From: Verrucomicrobiales bacterium
Lineage (GTDB): Bacteria; Verrucomicrobiota; Verrucomicrobiia; Verrucomicrobiales; DEV007
Assembly: GCA_029212615.1 (NCBI GenBank)
Contig: JARGPJ010000001.1
Location: 643,547-707,546 of the forward strand
Direction: 5' to 3'
DNA: 64,000 nucleotides
Below are positions 7,187-18,824 of the stretch, piece by piece (position 1 is the stretch's first letter; each line of letters starts with the position of its first letter). The position numbers were made by a program, and so were the translations under genes. Under the pieces are notes generated by a model that saw nothing but the letters and a program-made list of their open reading frames with translations, was not told the DNA's origin and searched no databases.

Positions 7187-10100
7187 ATGTCTCAAATGGA
7201 GAAGAAGGAACTCGCTAAACAGGAAAAGTTAATGGTCGTGAACCGGGGCGAAATCGCCATCCGGGTCTTTCGCGCCGCCACCGAACTCGGTCTCCGGACC
7301 GTCGCCATCTACGCGGAGGAAGACCGCTTTTCCCGTCACCGCTTCAAGGCGGATGAAGCCTACCAGCTCCGGAAGGAAAAAGGACCCGTCGGTGCTTATC
7401 TCGATATTGAAGGGATCGTCCGGCTTGCCAGGGACAAAGGAGTCACCCTCATCCACCCCGGCTACGGCTTTCTCTCCGAAAATGCTGATTTTGCCAGAGC
7501 CTGTCGTGAGGCAGGACTGAAATTCATCGGTCCCGATCCGGAGATGCTCGACGCCATGGGCGACAAGGTTTCCGCCCGCGCCCTCGCTAAAAAAGCTAAC
7601 GTCGCCACTCTCCCCGGAACGGAAGAACCCGTTTCAGATCGCGCTGAAGCGCTCAAAGTTGCCCGCGAAGTAGGATTCCCACTTATCATCAAAGCTGCCT
7701 TTGGCGGCGGCGGACGCGGCATGCGCGTCGTTCAGAAAGAGGAGGACCTCGATTCCCTTCTCGATCAGGCGCAAAATGAAGCCGAAAATGCCTTCGGCAA
7801 TCCCGCCGTTTTCCTCGAGCGCTTCGTCGGCCGTGCCAAGCACATCGAAGTACAAATCCTTGGTGATACACACGGGAACATCGTCCACCTTCACGAACGG
7901 GATTGCTCGGTGCAGCGACGTCACCAGAAGGTCATCGAAATTGCGCCGTCGGTCGGTCTTGATCCGAAGATTCGCGAAGAACTTTGCGAGGCCGCCGTCA
8001 AGGTCGCTGAGTCGGTGAAATACAACAACGCCGGCACCGTCGAATTCCTCTACGATCTCGACACCAACGAATGGTTTTTCATCGAAATGAATCCACGGAT
8101 TCAGGTCGAGCACACCGTCACCGAAGTCATCACCGGAATCGATCTCGTTCGTTCGCAAATCCTCATCGCCCAGGGCCATGAGATGTTCAGCGATACCATC
8201 GACATGCCCGCCCAAGCGGACATTCCCCGGAACGGCTACGCGGTTCAGGCACGTATCACGACGGAGGATCCCGCGAATAACTTTTCCCCTGACTACGGGA
8301 AAATCTCCAACTACCGCTCCGCCGCCGGGTTCGGTATTCGCCTCGACGCCGGTGCCGGTGATGCCGGGTCAGTGATCACGCCCTACTATGACTCCATGCT
8401 CGTGAAGCTGACCGCCTACGGTCCGCGTTTCGACGTTGCCCTGCAGCGCATGGACCGGGCGCTCCGGGAGTTCCGCATCCGCGGGGTCAAGACGAACATT
8501 CCCTTCATTGAAAACGTCATCCTCGACGAAACTTTCAAGACGGGAAAGGCAACGACCCGTCTCATCGATACCAACCCGGACCTCTTCAAGTTTCAGCCGC
8601 GCCGCGACCGCGCGACCAAGCTTCTCTCCTACCTGAGTGAAATCACGGTGAACGGAAACGATACCGCAAAAGGATGGCGCCCGGCCAAAATCATGCCCCC
8701 GGCACGGGTTCCTGATTGCAATGTCAGAGCCGACATTCAGCCCGGATCACGCGATAAGCTCCGTGAGCTGGGACCGGAAAAATTTGCCGAATGGATTCGC
8801 GAGCAGAAACCACTTCTCATCACTGACACAACGATGCGTGACGCTCACCAGTCACTCATCGCAACGCGGATGCGAACCACCGACATGCTCAATGTCGCCA
8901 GCGTTGTCGCTCAACGTACCCCTAACCTCTTCAGCCTCGAAATGTGGGGTGGAGCGACCTTCGACACTTCGATGCGCTTCCTCAAGGAAAGCCCGTGGGA
9001 TCGCCTTCGCGCCCTTCGTGAGAAAATTCCGAACATCTGTTTTCAGATGCTTTTCCGGGGATCAAACGCCGTCGGTTATTCCAACTACCCTGACAATGTC
9101 GTCACTGGTTTCGTGAAGCACGCAGCCGATTCCGGCATGGACATCTTCCGGATCTTCGACTCCCTCAACTACCTTCCCAACATGCAGGTGGCGATGGAGG
9201 CGGTTCGCGCTCAATCCTACGCCATTTGCGAAGCCGCCGTCTGCTACACCGGCGACATCGACGATCCGAAGCGGGACAAGTATTCGCTGAAGTATTATGT
9301 CGCGAAAGCAAAGGAGCTCGAAAAAATGGGAGCGCACATTCTCGCGATCAAGGACATGGCGGGACTCTGCCGTCCTTTTGCCGCGCCGAAACTCGTCAAA
9401 GCGCTCCGCGAGGAAATCGGGATCCCGATTCACTTTCACACCCATGACAGCTCAGGTATCAACGCCTCTTCTGTAATGACTGCAGCCGAAGCCGGGGTCG
9501 ACATTGCCGACCTCGCTTTAGCGTCTATGTCAGGGTCCACAAGCCAGCCGAACCTGAACTCCGTCTGCGCTGCTCTCTCCGGTCAGGAACGTGACCCGGG
9601 TCTCGATCCCGACGCGCTCAATGACATGTCGGACTACTGGGAGGAAGTGCTCCGTTTCTATGAGCCTTTCAATACCGCACCACGCGCCGGATCCGCCGAG
9701 GTCTACATCCACGAAATGCCCGGCGGACAGTTCACCAACCTCAAGGAGCAGGCGAACGCGATGGGCCTCGGTCACCGATGGCCGGAAATTGCCCGGACCT
9801 ATGCCGAGGTGAATCAACTCTTCGGGGACATCATCAAAGTAACCCCGAGCTCGAAAGTGGTCGGAGACATGTGCATGTTCCTCATTACCCGGGGCATCAA
9901 GCCGGAGGAAGTGAAGAATCTCGCCCCCGGGAGCGTTGATTTCCCGGAGTCTGTCATCGATATGCTCTGGGGTGGCCTTGGTCAGCCGGACGGCGGATGG
10001 CCCGTCGAAGTGCAGAAAGTGGTCCTCGGCGAACGCCCTCCTACGACAATGCGCCCCGGCGAACTGGCCGAGCCGGTCGATCTCGAAGCGACCCGGTCCG

Positions 10101-10666
10101 AACTCAGCGAAAAACTGGGACGTGCCGCGTCAGACGACGATCTCTACAGCCACCTCATGTATCCACAGGTGTTCGAAGACTTCGATCGATTCATCAAGGA
10201 TTACACGCAGGTTTCCGGCCTTCCGACGACATCCTTCTTCTACGGCCTCTCCGTCAGCGAGGAAATCACCGTCGAGATTCAGCCCGGGAAGGTGCTCTTC
10301 ATTAAGCTGATCGGCATCAGTGAACCGGACTCTGACGGCCAGAGGAATATCTTCTACGAGCTGAACGGGATGCCGCGCGAAGCACAGGTCATCGATAAAG
10401 CGATGGCCCCGAAAAATGTCGTCACGAAAGCGAAAGGCGATCAGAATGACCCGCTTCAAGCGGTCGCCCCGATGCCCGGCATGGTTACCGAAATCAATGC
10501 CGAAGTCGGGATGAAAGTCAAAGAAGGCGATCCCATCGTCACCCTCGAAGCGATGAAGATGCTCACCACCATTTCTGCCAGCCAGGACGGTACCGTCACT
10601 GAGATTCTTGTCAGCAAAGGGGAGTCTGTTGAGACAGATGATCTGCTCGCGAAGCTGGACGCATAG
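7187..10666 (+). CDS. pyc: Pyruvate carboxylase, single-chain
   Basis: This 1,159-residue protein carboxylates pyruvate to oxaloacetate using ATP, bicarbonate and biotin. Domains in order: biotin carboxylase (~1-460) with the ATP-grasp glycine loop (FGGGGRGMR) and EMNPRIQVEHTVTE; carboxyltransferase (~545-860) with TDTTMRDAHQSL, the substrate-side EMWGGATFD and the metal site FHTHDSSG; the tetramerisation region; and a C-terminal biotinyl domain with EAMKM (biotin on Lys1124). Length equals the usual alpha4 enzyme. ATG 7187 is used; a second in-frame ATG at 7196 is equally possible. It stands alone, with a large hairpin upstream. Confidence 0.97.
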   Translation: MSQMEKKELAKQEKLMVVNRGEIAIRVFRAATELGLRTVAIYAEEDRFSRHRFKADEAYQLRKEKGPVGAYLDIEGIVRLARDKGVTLIHPGYGFLSENADFARACREAGLKFIGPDPEMLDAMGDKVSARALAKKANVATLPGTEEPVSDRAEALKVAREVGFPLIIKAAFGGGGRGMRVVQKEEDLDSLLDQAQNEAENAFGNPAVFLERFVGRAKHIEVQILGDTHGNIVHLHERDCSVQRRHQKVIEIAPSVGLDPKIREELCEAAVKVAESVKYNNAGTVEFLYDLDTNEWFFIEMNPRIQVEHTVTEVITGIDLVRSQILIAQGHEMFSDTIDMPAQADIPRNGYAVQARITTEDPANNFSPDYGKISNYRSAAGFGIRLDAGAGDAGSVITPYYDSMLVKLTAYGPRFDVALQRMDRALREFRIRGVKTNIPFIENVILDETFKTGKATTRLIDTNPDLFKFQPRRDRATKLLSYLSEITVNGNDTAKGWRPAKIMPPARVPDCNVRADIQPGSRDKLRELGPEKFAEWIREQKPLLITDTTMRDAHQSLIATRMRTTDMLNVASVVAQRTPNLFSLEMWGGATFDTSMRFLKESPWDRLRALREKIPNICFQMLFRGSNAVGYSNYPDNVVTGFVKHAADSGMDIFRIFDSLNYLPNMQVAMEAVRAQSYAICEAAVCYTGDIDDPKRDKYSLKYYVAKAKELEKMGAHILAIKDMAGLCRPFAAPKLVKALREEIGIPIHFHTHDSSGINASSVMTAAEAGVDIADLALASMSGSTSQPNLNSVCAALSGQERDPGLDPDALNDMSDYWEEVLRFYEPFNTAPRAGSAEVYIHEMPGGQFTNLKEQANAMGLGHRWPEIARTYAEVNQLFGDIIKVTPSSKVVGDMCMFLITRGIKPEEVKNLAPGSVDFPESVIDMLWGGLGQPDGGWPVEVQKVVLGERPPTTMRPGELAEPVDLEATRSELSEKLGRAASDDDLYSHLMYPQVFEDFDRFIKDYTQVSGLPTTSFFYGLSVSEEITVEIQPGKVLFIKLIGISEPDSDGQRNIFYELNGMPREAQVIDKAMAPKNVVTKAKGDQNDPLQAVAPMPGMVTEINAEVGMKVKEGDPIVTLEAMKMLTTISASQDGTVTEILVSKGESVETDDLLAKLDA

Positions 10667-10715
10667 CCTGAGCCCGGTGCCTACTTCTACAGCCCCGGCC
10701 CGTCAATGAATGAAC

Positions 10716-10741
10716 CCCCATGCAGAGCGACTGCATGAGGG
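10716..10741. terminator. Hairpin between pyc and the convergent winged-helix gene
   Basis: CATGCAG-AGCGA-CTGCATG is a perfect seven-base-pair stem, extended by CCC/GGG across one bulged A. No clear T-run follows on either strand, so terminator function is only suggested by its place between convergent genes. Confidence 0.4.
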
Positions 10742-10783
10742 TCCATCGTTCGGCGGTTATAACCACCAAGGGGAATCGGGAAC

Positions 10784-11461
10784 TCAACCTTTCACCAACT
10801 GGCCGCGCCAGTTGCGGAGCGTTTCCATGAGGAGCTTAAACTCCTCTTTCGTGATCCCTTTAGGCACGACGGCCACTCCAGTGCTGAGGGGGAGGCGCAG
10901 CATATTGGGTTGGGCATCGGCATTCTGGCGACGAGCTCTCTTCTTTGCGCAGGGATTGCGCTTCTCTTTACCCAGCCCGCGCTCGGGGAGTTCGGGCTCA
11001 AGCTCAAGGGTTTGGAGACCGGCAAGCTCATCGTTTTTCCGGTAAATCCGGCTCGCACGTTTCGCGCCCTGCTCCGTGAATCCACGTGAAAGCAGGAGCT
11101 CGATCAGCTCGGGTCGGGTTTTATGGCGCGCCGTACGCCAGAGACTGCGGAAGGTGAGCGGAGACAGGGCGGCCTTTTGCAGGTGGGGGCGGCGTTGTTC
11201 GTCAGAAACAGCATCCAGGATGGCGGCTCCGACAGGTGAAATGCGCAGACCCTCACCGTTTTTCTCGAGGAGGTCATAGGCACGCATCGCACCAATGGTT
11301 TTGACAGCAGCACCGTGAAGACTGGCATAATCGAGAGCTTTGAGGATCTCGGGCCGCTTCAGCGTTTGGCTGCGGTCGGATTGATAGGCATCCAGCTTTC
11401 GCAGGAGTTCCACTGCTTCTTCAAGCAGTACAAATGGGAATCGGGGGCTTCTTTTATTCAT
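10784..11461 (-). CDS. Winged-helix-like putative regulator
   Basis: A 225-residue protein with an N-terminal helical region that looks like a winged helix: FVLLEEAVELLRKLDAY, then LKRPEILKALDYASLHGAA, then a GLRISPVGAAILDAV segment. The middle (~100-150) is helical, followed by a basic stretch (KEKRNPCAKKRARRQN). The C-terminal end has an ITKEEFKLLMETL helix. I do not know a named family for it. Its promoter region carries a perfect AGCTAAAA/TTTTAGCT palindrome and further TTTTAGC copies, as expected for an autoregulated DNA-binding protein. The regulator role is an inference from fold impression and this promoter. Confidence 0.6.
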   Translation of the reverse strand: MNKRSPRFPFVLLEEAVELLRKLDAYQSDRSQTLKRPEILKALDYASLHGAAVKTIGAMRAYDLLEKNGEGLRISPVGAAILDAVSDEQRRPHLQKAALSPLTFRSLWRTARHKTRPELIELLLSRGFTEQGAKRASRIYRKNDELAGLQTLELEPELPERGLGKEKRNPCAKKRARRQNADAQPNMLRLPLSTGVAVVPKGITKEEFKLLMETLRNWRGQLVKG

Positions 11462-11473
11462 CGCCCCACCATA

Positions 11474-11534
11474 AGCTTAAAATTTTCCCTATCAAGCTAA
11501 AAGTATGTTTTTAGCTCATATTTCATTTTTAGCG
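11474..11534. promoter_or_regulatory. Palindromic operator-like cluster of TTTTAGC motifs
   Basis: A perfect palindrome AGCTAAAA-N6-TTTTAGCT lies at 11495-11516. It is flanked by AGCTTAAAATTTT at 11474 on one side and TTTTTAGCG at 11526-11534 on the other. All lie within 75 bases upstream of the start of the winged-helix gene at 11461, in an A+T-rich gap. Several copies in both orientations suggest cooperative binding by a regulator, probably the product of that gene. Confidence 0.5.
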
Positions 11535-11542
11535 TTTAAGCA

Positions 11543-13930
11543 TTACCGCTCAAACCGGTGCCGGTATTTGAGATAAATAAAGGAGATGAGGAGAATAAGA
11601 ATCCCCAGAATGATAAAGGCCACGATTCGATACAGCTGGTCGAGTCCCGCCAGATCGATGAAGAATACCTTCCCGATAACGAGCCCGAGAAGAGTCAGAC
11701 CAAGCCCTCGCATCACTGCTCGCGACTTCGAAATACCGGTAAGAATGAGCGAGAGCGCAAAGACTGCCCAGAAGATCGAAAGACCGCCCATGCGAAATAC
11801 GGGGAGAAACTGATTCAGCGCCGTCCACGCTTCCATGCTCGTGTAGGCGAAACCGGAAGCCAAAGCGAGGTAGGCAAAAGTCCGGGCAAGCCCTCCCCGT
11901 TCCCGCTTCGCAAAAACCTGCCAGACGACAAGGAGAAACCCAAGAAGTGATCCATAGTTCAGGAGCCTCATTCCCACCCCGTCGACAGGATCGTTTTCTC
12001 TAAACGCGAGATTCCATCCCGGGCTCCAGAAGAAAACGTCATAGAAGAAGACTTTGACGACAACCGCGCCACAAACCATCCAGAAGAAAGCGGTCGCGAT
12101 CGTTTCGCGGTTCGCGAGCATTTCACGAAGCAGGACTGCTGCAAGTCCCAACCAGATCAAGGTCAGGGCCGGTCCCGTGAATGGCTCATAGAAGGTCCCA
12201 AATGAATAGATCGCCTCGAGATTCAGGGAAATGAAGGAGAGAGCAAGAACCACCCAGAAGCAGAAGCGGCTCAACTTCGAATGCCCGAACCATGGCCGGA
12301 TATCATTTCCCTCAGAAACGAGCCAATCGGACTCTGTCGCACTCTGATTCGAAAAGAGGCGACCCGCCGCAAGGAAAGAGGCAATCGGCACGCCGAGCAC
12401 AAGAAGACGCTCAAGCAAACCTGAAAGGTAAATATCAAAACTGACAGAACGATCGAGGCCATCGAATTGACTGAACAGGTCAATAACAGCAAACCGGCCC
12501 AAAACGATCAAATAGAGAGCATAAGCCAGCTGTCTGAGAAACTCGCTCCGCATCCGGCTCGCGATCCAAAGCATGATAAATCCCTGAACCGCCCAGCTCA
12601 CGGTGATCCAACTCTTCGTCAAAAGGATCGGCACCGTGATCGCTACAAAAAGCGAAGCGAGCCCGAAAAAACTCATGAGGAGACCGCGGTCCTTGATCCC
12701 GCGCTTCATGAAGAAAGCGATGTGCGCCGAGTAAAACACCGCCAATCCCACCGTGACCCAGGCCACCGCTTCACGCGAAAAGGTCGACTCAATCAGGTCT
12801 GCCGAGAACCAGAGAAAAACCCCCGCATTCAGGAAGAGAAACAACAACTCGAGGACCGTCGCTTTCTCGCGGTGCACAAGGTGATGAATGAAGGTCACCG
12901 TCGAAAAGAGGACAAAGAACCCGATCAAAAAGGGCATAAAAATCCAAAACCGCTCCGTGAGGAATCCCTCATCAACTGCTTTCACGACGATCAACCAGGT
13001 CGCCCCGAAGCTGAGATAATAGAGAAGGCGCCAATCCTTTTTCCACGCGAGGAAGAAGACGCCGCATCCTAACAACAAAACATAACTGAAGAGCGAAATC
13101 ACTCCCGGCGCATCTGATTCGATCATGAACGGCGTGAGATAGCCACCCAGCATTCCCAGCACGGCGACAAGCAGAGAATGATGCCTCAGGGCGACCACTC
13201 CGGCTGCAACCGTCACCAGGATCATAAGAATCGATGCCGTCGGGGTACTGAAAACCTCAAGGCGGTGAGCCGTAAAGAAACTGAAGTAGAAAGTCGCAAA
13301 ACCCGCTCCGGCGAGCCCCTGCCCCAGTAGTTCATACCGCCCCTTCATGAGACGGATGCCGCCGCCGAGAATTCCGAGCCCGGTGAGAGAGGCCACCATC
13401 ACCCGCACGAGCGGTCCCACTGCCTCATTTGTTGTCGTGTAACGAAGGAAGAAGCCGATCCCGATGATGAGAATCATCACCCCGAGACGAATGAGCCAGG
13501 TCGTTGCCATCGCAAACTCCGTCGTGACGCCCTCCTGCCGATGCTCCTCACCGACGATGATCCAGTTCCAGATCTTTCCGAGAACCTCCTTCGCCGCGGA
13601 TTCGAATTTTGAAATTTCCTTTTCCGCCGCAACCGTTTGAGCCGGTGAGGACACTGGCTCGACGGCTCTCGCCGCGAGGACCGGCTCCGGAGGACTCTTG
13701 GGAATGGGCGGCGGCATCACCGGAACTTTCACTTCCGCCTCTCCTTCCCCATCCGCCTCAGCGCCTTCGAGCGTGGTTGACGGTACCGTCCCCTCACGCA
13801 GCAGTTTCAGAATCTCACGGAAGTCCCCCTTCAAGCTTCCCAGTTCCCGCGAAACCGCCCCCAGTTTTGAAAGGGCGACGATGAGGAGGACAAAGATCAC
13901 TCCGACGACGAAAAAGGTAATTTCTTCCAT
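11543..13930 (-). CDS. DUF2339 polytopic membrane protein
   Basis: This 795-residue protein has one N-terminal helix ([19 protein letters not shown]) and a ~100-residue Pro/Glu/Val-rich cytoplasmic linker. A conserved [13 protein letters not shown] segment leads into roughly twenty hydrophobic helices that fill the rest. That layout is characteristic of DUF2339 membrane proteins, whose biochemical role is not established. The opening helices include [19 protein letters not shown], a family hallmark. It is a single gene, divergent from the DUF4174-like gene at 14072. No catalytic motif is visible. Confidence 0.85.
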   Translation of the reverse strand: MEEITFFVVGVIFVLLIVALSKLGAVSRELGSLKGDFREILKLLREGTVPSTTLEGAEADGEGEAEVKVPVMPPPIPKSPPEPVLAARAVEPVSSPAQTVAAEKEISKFESAAKEVLGKIWNWIIVGEEHRQEGVTTEFAMATTWLIRLGVMILIIGIGFFLRYTTTNEAVGPLVRVMVASLTGLGILGGGIRLMKGRYELLGQGLAGAGFATFYFSFFTAHRLEVFSTPTASILMILVTVAAGVVALRHHSLLVAVLGMLGGYLTPFMIESDAPGVISLFSYVLLLGCGVFFLAWKKDWRLLYYLSFGATWLIVVKAVDEGFLTERFWIFMPFLIGFFVLFSTVTFIHHLVHREKATVLELLFLFLNAGVFLWFSADLIESTFSREAVAWVTVGLAVFYSAHIAFFMKRGIKDRGLLMSFFGLASLFVAITVPILLTKSWITVSWAVQGFIMLWIASRMRSEFLRQLAYALYLIVLGRFAVIDLFSQFDGLDRSVSFDIYLSGLLERLLVLGVPIASFLAAGRLFSNQSATESDWLVSEGNDIRPWFGHSKLSRFCFWVVLALSFISLNLEAIYSFGTFYEPFTGPALTLIWLGLAAVLLREMLANRETIATAFFWMVCGAVVVKVFFYDVFFWSPGWNLAFRENDPVDGVGMRLLNYGSLLGFLLVVWQVFAKRERGGLARTFAYLALASGFAYTSMEAWTALNQFLPVFRMGGLSIFWAVFALSLILTGISKSRAVMRGLGLTLLGLVIGKVFFIDLAGLDQLYRIVAFIILGILILLISFIYLKYRHRFER

Positions 13931-13981
13931 GAGATAACAAGCTGACTTTCACCCAAGCATATCAATCCCCCGCCAAACAGC

Positions 13982-14013
13982 GAATCGATAAAGATGATCG
14001 TAAACATCGATTC
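13982..14013. repeat. Perfect eight-base inverted repeat GAATCGAT...ATCGATTC
   Basis: Arms at 13982-13989 and 14006-14013 are separated by 16 bases, in the gap between two divergent genes. Spacing and position suit a regulator site or a transcript hairpin; nothing more can be said. Confidence 0.35.
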
Positions 14014-14071
14014 AATCAATAACCAATGCCCGCTTGATCATTGACGAACGGAGCTGATAGATTGGCCCTTC

Positions 14072-14506
14072 ATGAAAGCCCTCCTCATTACCGCCCTAGT
14101 CCTCATGACCATTTCCTCTGTCCGGGGCGACACGCTCAGCGATTTAAAAGGCGAAAAACGGGTTCTCCTTCTCGATTTCCCCGAAGGTTCCGGCTACAAC
14201 CTCTCGCAATTGGAAAAGCAGATTCAGCGGGGCAAAAAGAATATTTCCGACCGGGACCTCGTTCTTCTTCATATCGGCGATCTCGGCAAAACCGGAAGAC
14301 GCTACGCAGAAGAGATCAGCGAGGAAGATCGGGAGACAATCCGAACCCGGTTTAAACTGGGCGAGCGGACGGACCTCCCCCTCATCATTCTCATCGGCAA
14401 GGACGGCGACATCAAGGCCGCCCAGAAAAAAGACTTCGATCTCGTGAAACTTTTTAAGCTCATCGATGCAATGCCGATGCGGAAAAAAGAGAGTCAGGAA
14501 GAGTGA
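14072..14506 (+). CDS. Secreted DUF4174-like protein
   Basis: A 144-residue protein with a signal peptide (MKALLITALVLMTISSVRG) and a small thioredoxin-like alpha/beta domain. KRVLLLDFPEGSGYNLSQLE gives a first strand and helix, LVLLHIGDL a second strand, and LPLIILIGKDGDIKA the strand-turn seen in DUF4174 proteins. The CxxC of true thioredoxins is absent, so a redox role is not supported. A short acidic/basic tail follows. The gene overlaps the longest frame of the downstream dihydrouridine synthase, but the start I favour for that gene leaves them separate. Confidence 0.7.
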   Translation: MKALLITALVLMTISSVRGDTLSDLKGEKRVLLLDFPEGSGYNLSQLEKQIQRGKKNISDRDLVLLHIGDLGKTGRRYAEEISEEDRETIRTRFKLGERTDLPLIILIGKDGDIKAAQKKDFDLVKLFKLIDAMPMRKKESQEE

Positions 14507-14624
14507 ATTGCACCACCGGGACGGTGGTGAGGCACGATCTGAACAAAGGGGGAAGTGCCACGCCGATGAAAAGGAGGCCGACCTAAGCCTGTTGACTCTC
14601 CCACCTAACCCTGTTTGCTCCGGA

Positions 14625-15641
14625 GTGAGCCCTCTCCCCACCCTTTCTCTGGCCCCGATGCAGGACGTTTCCGTCCTGCCGCTCTGGCGCTGCCTCGAGC
14701 GACGGGGAGGACCTGATCTCTACGTGACCGAGTACTTTCGAGTCCATCGGGATTCCCACCCGGAAAAAACAATCCTTCGTTCCATCAACGAAATGTCAGG
14801 GATAAAACCGGTCATCGCGCAGATGATCGGCAATGATCCGGAGCATCTCGTCCGGACCACGAAGTTGATTCAGGAAACGAGCGACTGCGCCGGGATCGAT
14901 CTCAATCTCGGCTGCCCCGCACCGAAAGTGTGCGGCAAAGCAGCAGGCGGCGCACTCCTTCGCGACCGGGAGTTGATTCATCGAATCGCGCATGAGCTGC
15001 GTTCCGCTGTTCGCGGAACACTGACCCTGAAAACGCGAATTGGATTCGACTCCCCGGAGGAATTCACCGCCCTTCTCGAGCTCTTTGCCTCCCTCCCCAT
15101 TGATGGCCTCGCGATTCACGGTCGCACCGTAAAGGAAAAATATCAGACCCCGGTCCACCCGGAGAGCATCGAGCGTGCCGTCAGCTCACTTCCCTTCCCG
15201 GTAACCGCGAACGGGAATATCGTCTCAGTCGACACCGCTCTCGCGATGCACCGGCGAACCGGCGCCGCAGGGCTCATGATCGGCCGGGGGGGGATTCGAA
15301 ACCCCTGGCTTTTCCGACAAGTAAAAGAGGCCTTGTCAGGAGCTGAAGTTCACCGGCCAAGGCTCCGCGACCTGCGTGACTACCTCCTCGAACTGGGAGA
15401 CGAAATTGACAAGGAAGGTGACTTCGACACGGAGACTCAACTCGTCCACCGGCTCAAGAAATTCACAAACTACATCTCATCAGGAATCAGTGAGGGAACC
15501 TTGAACGACGAGTTGAGACGCACCACCTCTCTCTCCTCCTTTCGTGAAATCTGCGACCGGCATCTCGACAGCGACCTCCCCTTCCCGGTCGATCCAGCCG
15601 ATGACGGCAAACTCTTCTGTGGATTTTGCGAACTGGTTTAG
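14625..15641 (+). CDS. tRNA-dihydrouridine synthase
   Basis: This FMN enzyme reduces uridines in tRNA D-loops. The N-terminal LSLAPMQDVS corresponds to the flavin-binding start of the family. DLNLGCPAPKVCGKAAGGAL contains the catalytic Cys, TLKTRIGFD and the GLAIHGRTVKEKY segment are standard, and IGRGGIRNPWLF closes the barrel. The open frame reaches back to 14466 inside the preceding gene. The first ~50 residues of that extension (His/Arg/Cys-rich) do not look coding, so GTG 14625 is preferred, with TTG 14592 as an alternative. The exact Dus subtype cannot be told; the C-terminus ends FCGFCELV. Confidence 0.9.
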   Translation: MSPLPTLSLAPMQDVSVLPLWRCLERRGGPDLYVTEYFRVHRDSHPEKTILRSINEMSGIKPVIAQMIGNDPEHLVRTTKLIQETSDCAGIDLNLGCPAPKVCGKAAGGALLRDRELIHRIAHELRSAVRGTLTLKTRIGFDSPEEFTALLELFASLPIDGLAIHGRTVKEKYQTPVHPESIERAVSSLPFPVTANGNIVSVDTALAMHRRTGAAGLMIGRGGIRNPWLFRQVKEALSGAEVHRPRLRDLRDYLLELGDEIDKEGDFDTETQLVHRLKKFTNYISSGISEGTLNDELRRTTSLSSFREICDRHLDSDLPFPVDPADDGKLFCGFCELV

Positions 15642-15690
15642 AGAACTGCATTTCGTTTACAAGAAAGGCGAAATTCGCTAAACGAGGCAG

Positions 15691-17490
<1,800 letters not shown>

Positions 17491-17500
17491 TCGGAAAACA

Positions 17501-17530
17501 GAAAAGGGCGACACTGCTGCCGCCCTTTTC
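17501..17530. terminator. Strong hairpin terminator between convergent genes
   Basis: GAAAAGGGCG-N10-CGCCCTTTTC is a perfect ten-base-pair stem with A-runs and T-runs at its base, so it can work in both directions for the DUF5060 gene and the leftward DoxX gene. Confidence 0.8.
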
Positions 17531-17551
17531 GTTCTTCACTGAACGAGGGAT

Positions 17552-17932
17552 TTATTTTTGAGCGAGAAGCTCCTTCACGAAACCCCGCCGACCGGAGAGG
17601 GCTGCGAGCGCGAGCAATCCAAGCACGATTGCCATGGGGTATCCCCCCTTAACGAGCAGAAAGTGGTAAAGCCCAATCACCACCACAATCGGACCGAGAA
17701 CCGCCAGCGCAAGATTCACAAAACGCCCCGAAAGGAGAAGAATTCCTCCCAGTAGCTCCAGCACTTTCACGACCGTCAGGAATCCTGACATGTAAATAGC
17801 GCCCATGAATCCGGCGGCGAGAGATCCCTCTTCCGGCGGTGGAACGGGGATAAACTTAAGCCACATATTCGCCGCAAAGACGACAAAGATCAGGCCAAGG
17901 AGGTAACGGGCAACAGTGGGGATGTATTTCAT
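17552..17932 (-). CDS. DoxX family membrane protein
   Basis: A 126-residue protein with four hydrophobic helices. These start with YLLGLIFVVFAANMWLKF, continue through FLTVVKVLELLGGILLLSG and LAVLGPIVVVIGLYHFLLV, and end at MAIVLGLLALAAL. This matches the DoxX/DoxD-like fold. It lies 67 bases downstream of the pirin gene on the same strand with a strong hairpin between, so it may be read at reduced level from the pirin promoter. DoxX proteins are often found beside oxidative-stress or quinone-related genes, which fits pirin. Specific function is unknown. Confidence 0.85.
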   Translation of the reverse strand: MKYIPTVARYLLGLIFVVFAANMWLKFIPVPPPEEGSLAAGFMGAIYMSGFLTVVKVLELLGGILLLSGRFVNLALAVLGPIVVVIGLYHFLLVKGGYPMAIVLGLLALAALSGRRGFVKELLAQK

Positions 17933-17962
17933 CAGTAGTTTGGTTTTTGGTTAGCGAATTAT

Positions 17963-17984
17963 GCGGAGCGCTTTTGCGCTCCGC
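17963..17984 (-). terminator. GC-rich hairpin between pirin and DoxX genes
   Basis: GCGGAGCGC-TTTT-GCGCTCCGC is a perfect nine-base-pair stem lying 16 bases after the pirin stop. No proper T-run follows on the minus strand, so it may be a partial terminator or an mRNA-stabilising structure. Confidence 0.55.
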
Positions 17985-17999
17985 GAGGTTTAAAATTGA

Positions 18000-18722
18000 T
18001 TACCGGAGATCAAAGAGAAGCGCTTCAACCGGTGTTTCGACATCCGCGGTGATCGTAAACTCACCCGGCTCTTCCGAGCTGGCTCCATCGCCGGGGCGAA
18101 GATCCATCTCATTGAGACGAACGAAGCCACTGATCACTTGCAGCCAAATTCCACGTCCTTCGCCGAGAGTATGGGAAATCCTTTCACCCGGCTCAAGCCG
18201 AACCCGATAGACCTCTGCGTCCTGCTGGATCACTGCCGATTGGTTGCGCCCGTCGGGAGAAATCAAAAGAGTTTTACTCTGCAACTCTGATTCCTCATCC
18301 GGATGCCACTCGGTATAACTCGGCTCGAGGCCTTTTTCGCGAGGCTGAATCCATATCTGAAGTAAGTGAAGGGGATGACTCTTCGAGGGATTGAACTCGC
18401 TATGGGTCACTCCGGATCCTGCGCTCATCAGTTGAATCTGCCCGGGGTGCAATTCACGCTGGTTCCCCATGCTGTCCTTGTGGCTGATAGCCCCTTCCAG
18501 CACATAGCTGAAGATTTCCATGTCGCGGTGGGGGTGCTCCGGAAAACCGGCACCGGGGGCCACCCGGTCCTGATTGATCACCCGCAGGGAACGAAAACCC
18601 ATGTGATCGGGATCAACGTAGTGACCGAAGCTGAAGGTATGTTGTGAATCAAGCCAGCCATGCCGGGCGTGGCCACGGTCAGCGGACTGTCGAACAACGA
18701 TAGTTGGAGATGTTATTTTCAT
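18000..18722 (-). CDS. Pirin family protein (YhhW-like)
   Basis: A 240-residue bicupin protein starting at ATG 18722; the longer frame back to 18776 overlaps the divergent promoter and adds no conserved residues. The N-terminal cupin has HGWLDSQHTFSFGHYVDP and the metal-site pattern HPHRDMEIFSYVLEG with following His. The C-terminal domain is the weaker second cupin. Some YhhW-type pirins have quercetinase activity; others are redox-sensing regulators. The divergent LysR gene 102 bases away is a likely regulator, and DoxX follows. Family is sure, activity is not. Confidence 0.92.
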   Translation of the reverse strand: MKITSPTIVVRQSADRGHARHGWLDSQHTFSFGHYVDPDHMGFRSLRVINQDRVAPGAGFPEHPHRDMEIFSYVLEGAISHKDSMGNQRELHPGQIQLMSAGSGVTHSEFNPSKSHPLHLLQIWIQPREKGLEPSYTEWHPDEESELQSKTLLISPDGRNQSAVIQQDAEVYRVRLEPGERISHTLGEGRGIWLQVISGFVRLNEMDLRPGDGASSEEPGEFTITADVETPVEALLFDLR

Positions 18723-18824
18723 GTGTTTCCTTTCGTTTACGGATCCAGCTTTCCCTGTATCGGAACCTCCCTCCAATACTTACTCCTTCACAAGTTCATG
18801 CAGTTGGGTTATGATCTCCTGCGA
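18723..18824. promoter_or_regulatory. Divergent promoter region of pirin and LysR genes
   Basis: This 102-base gap separates the two divergent starts. LysR regulators normally bind such shared regions. No convincing -35/-10 pair or clean T-N11-A dyad was identified by eye, so the assignment rests on position only. Confidence 0.4.

Noticed and set aside
14466..14624. N-terminal extension of the dihydrouridine synthase overlapping the DUF4174 gene
   Set aside because: The extra 53 residues are Cys/His/Arg-rich without family match and overlap the upstream gene by 41 bases; a GTG at 14625 gives the normal N-terminus.
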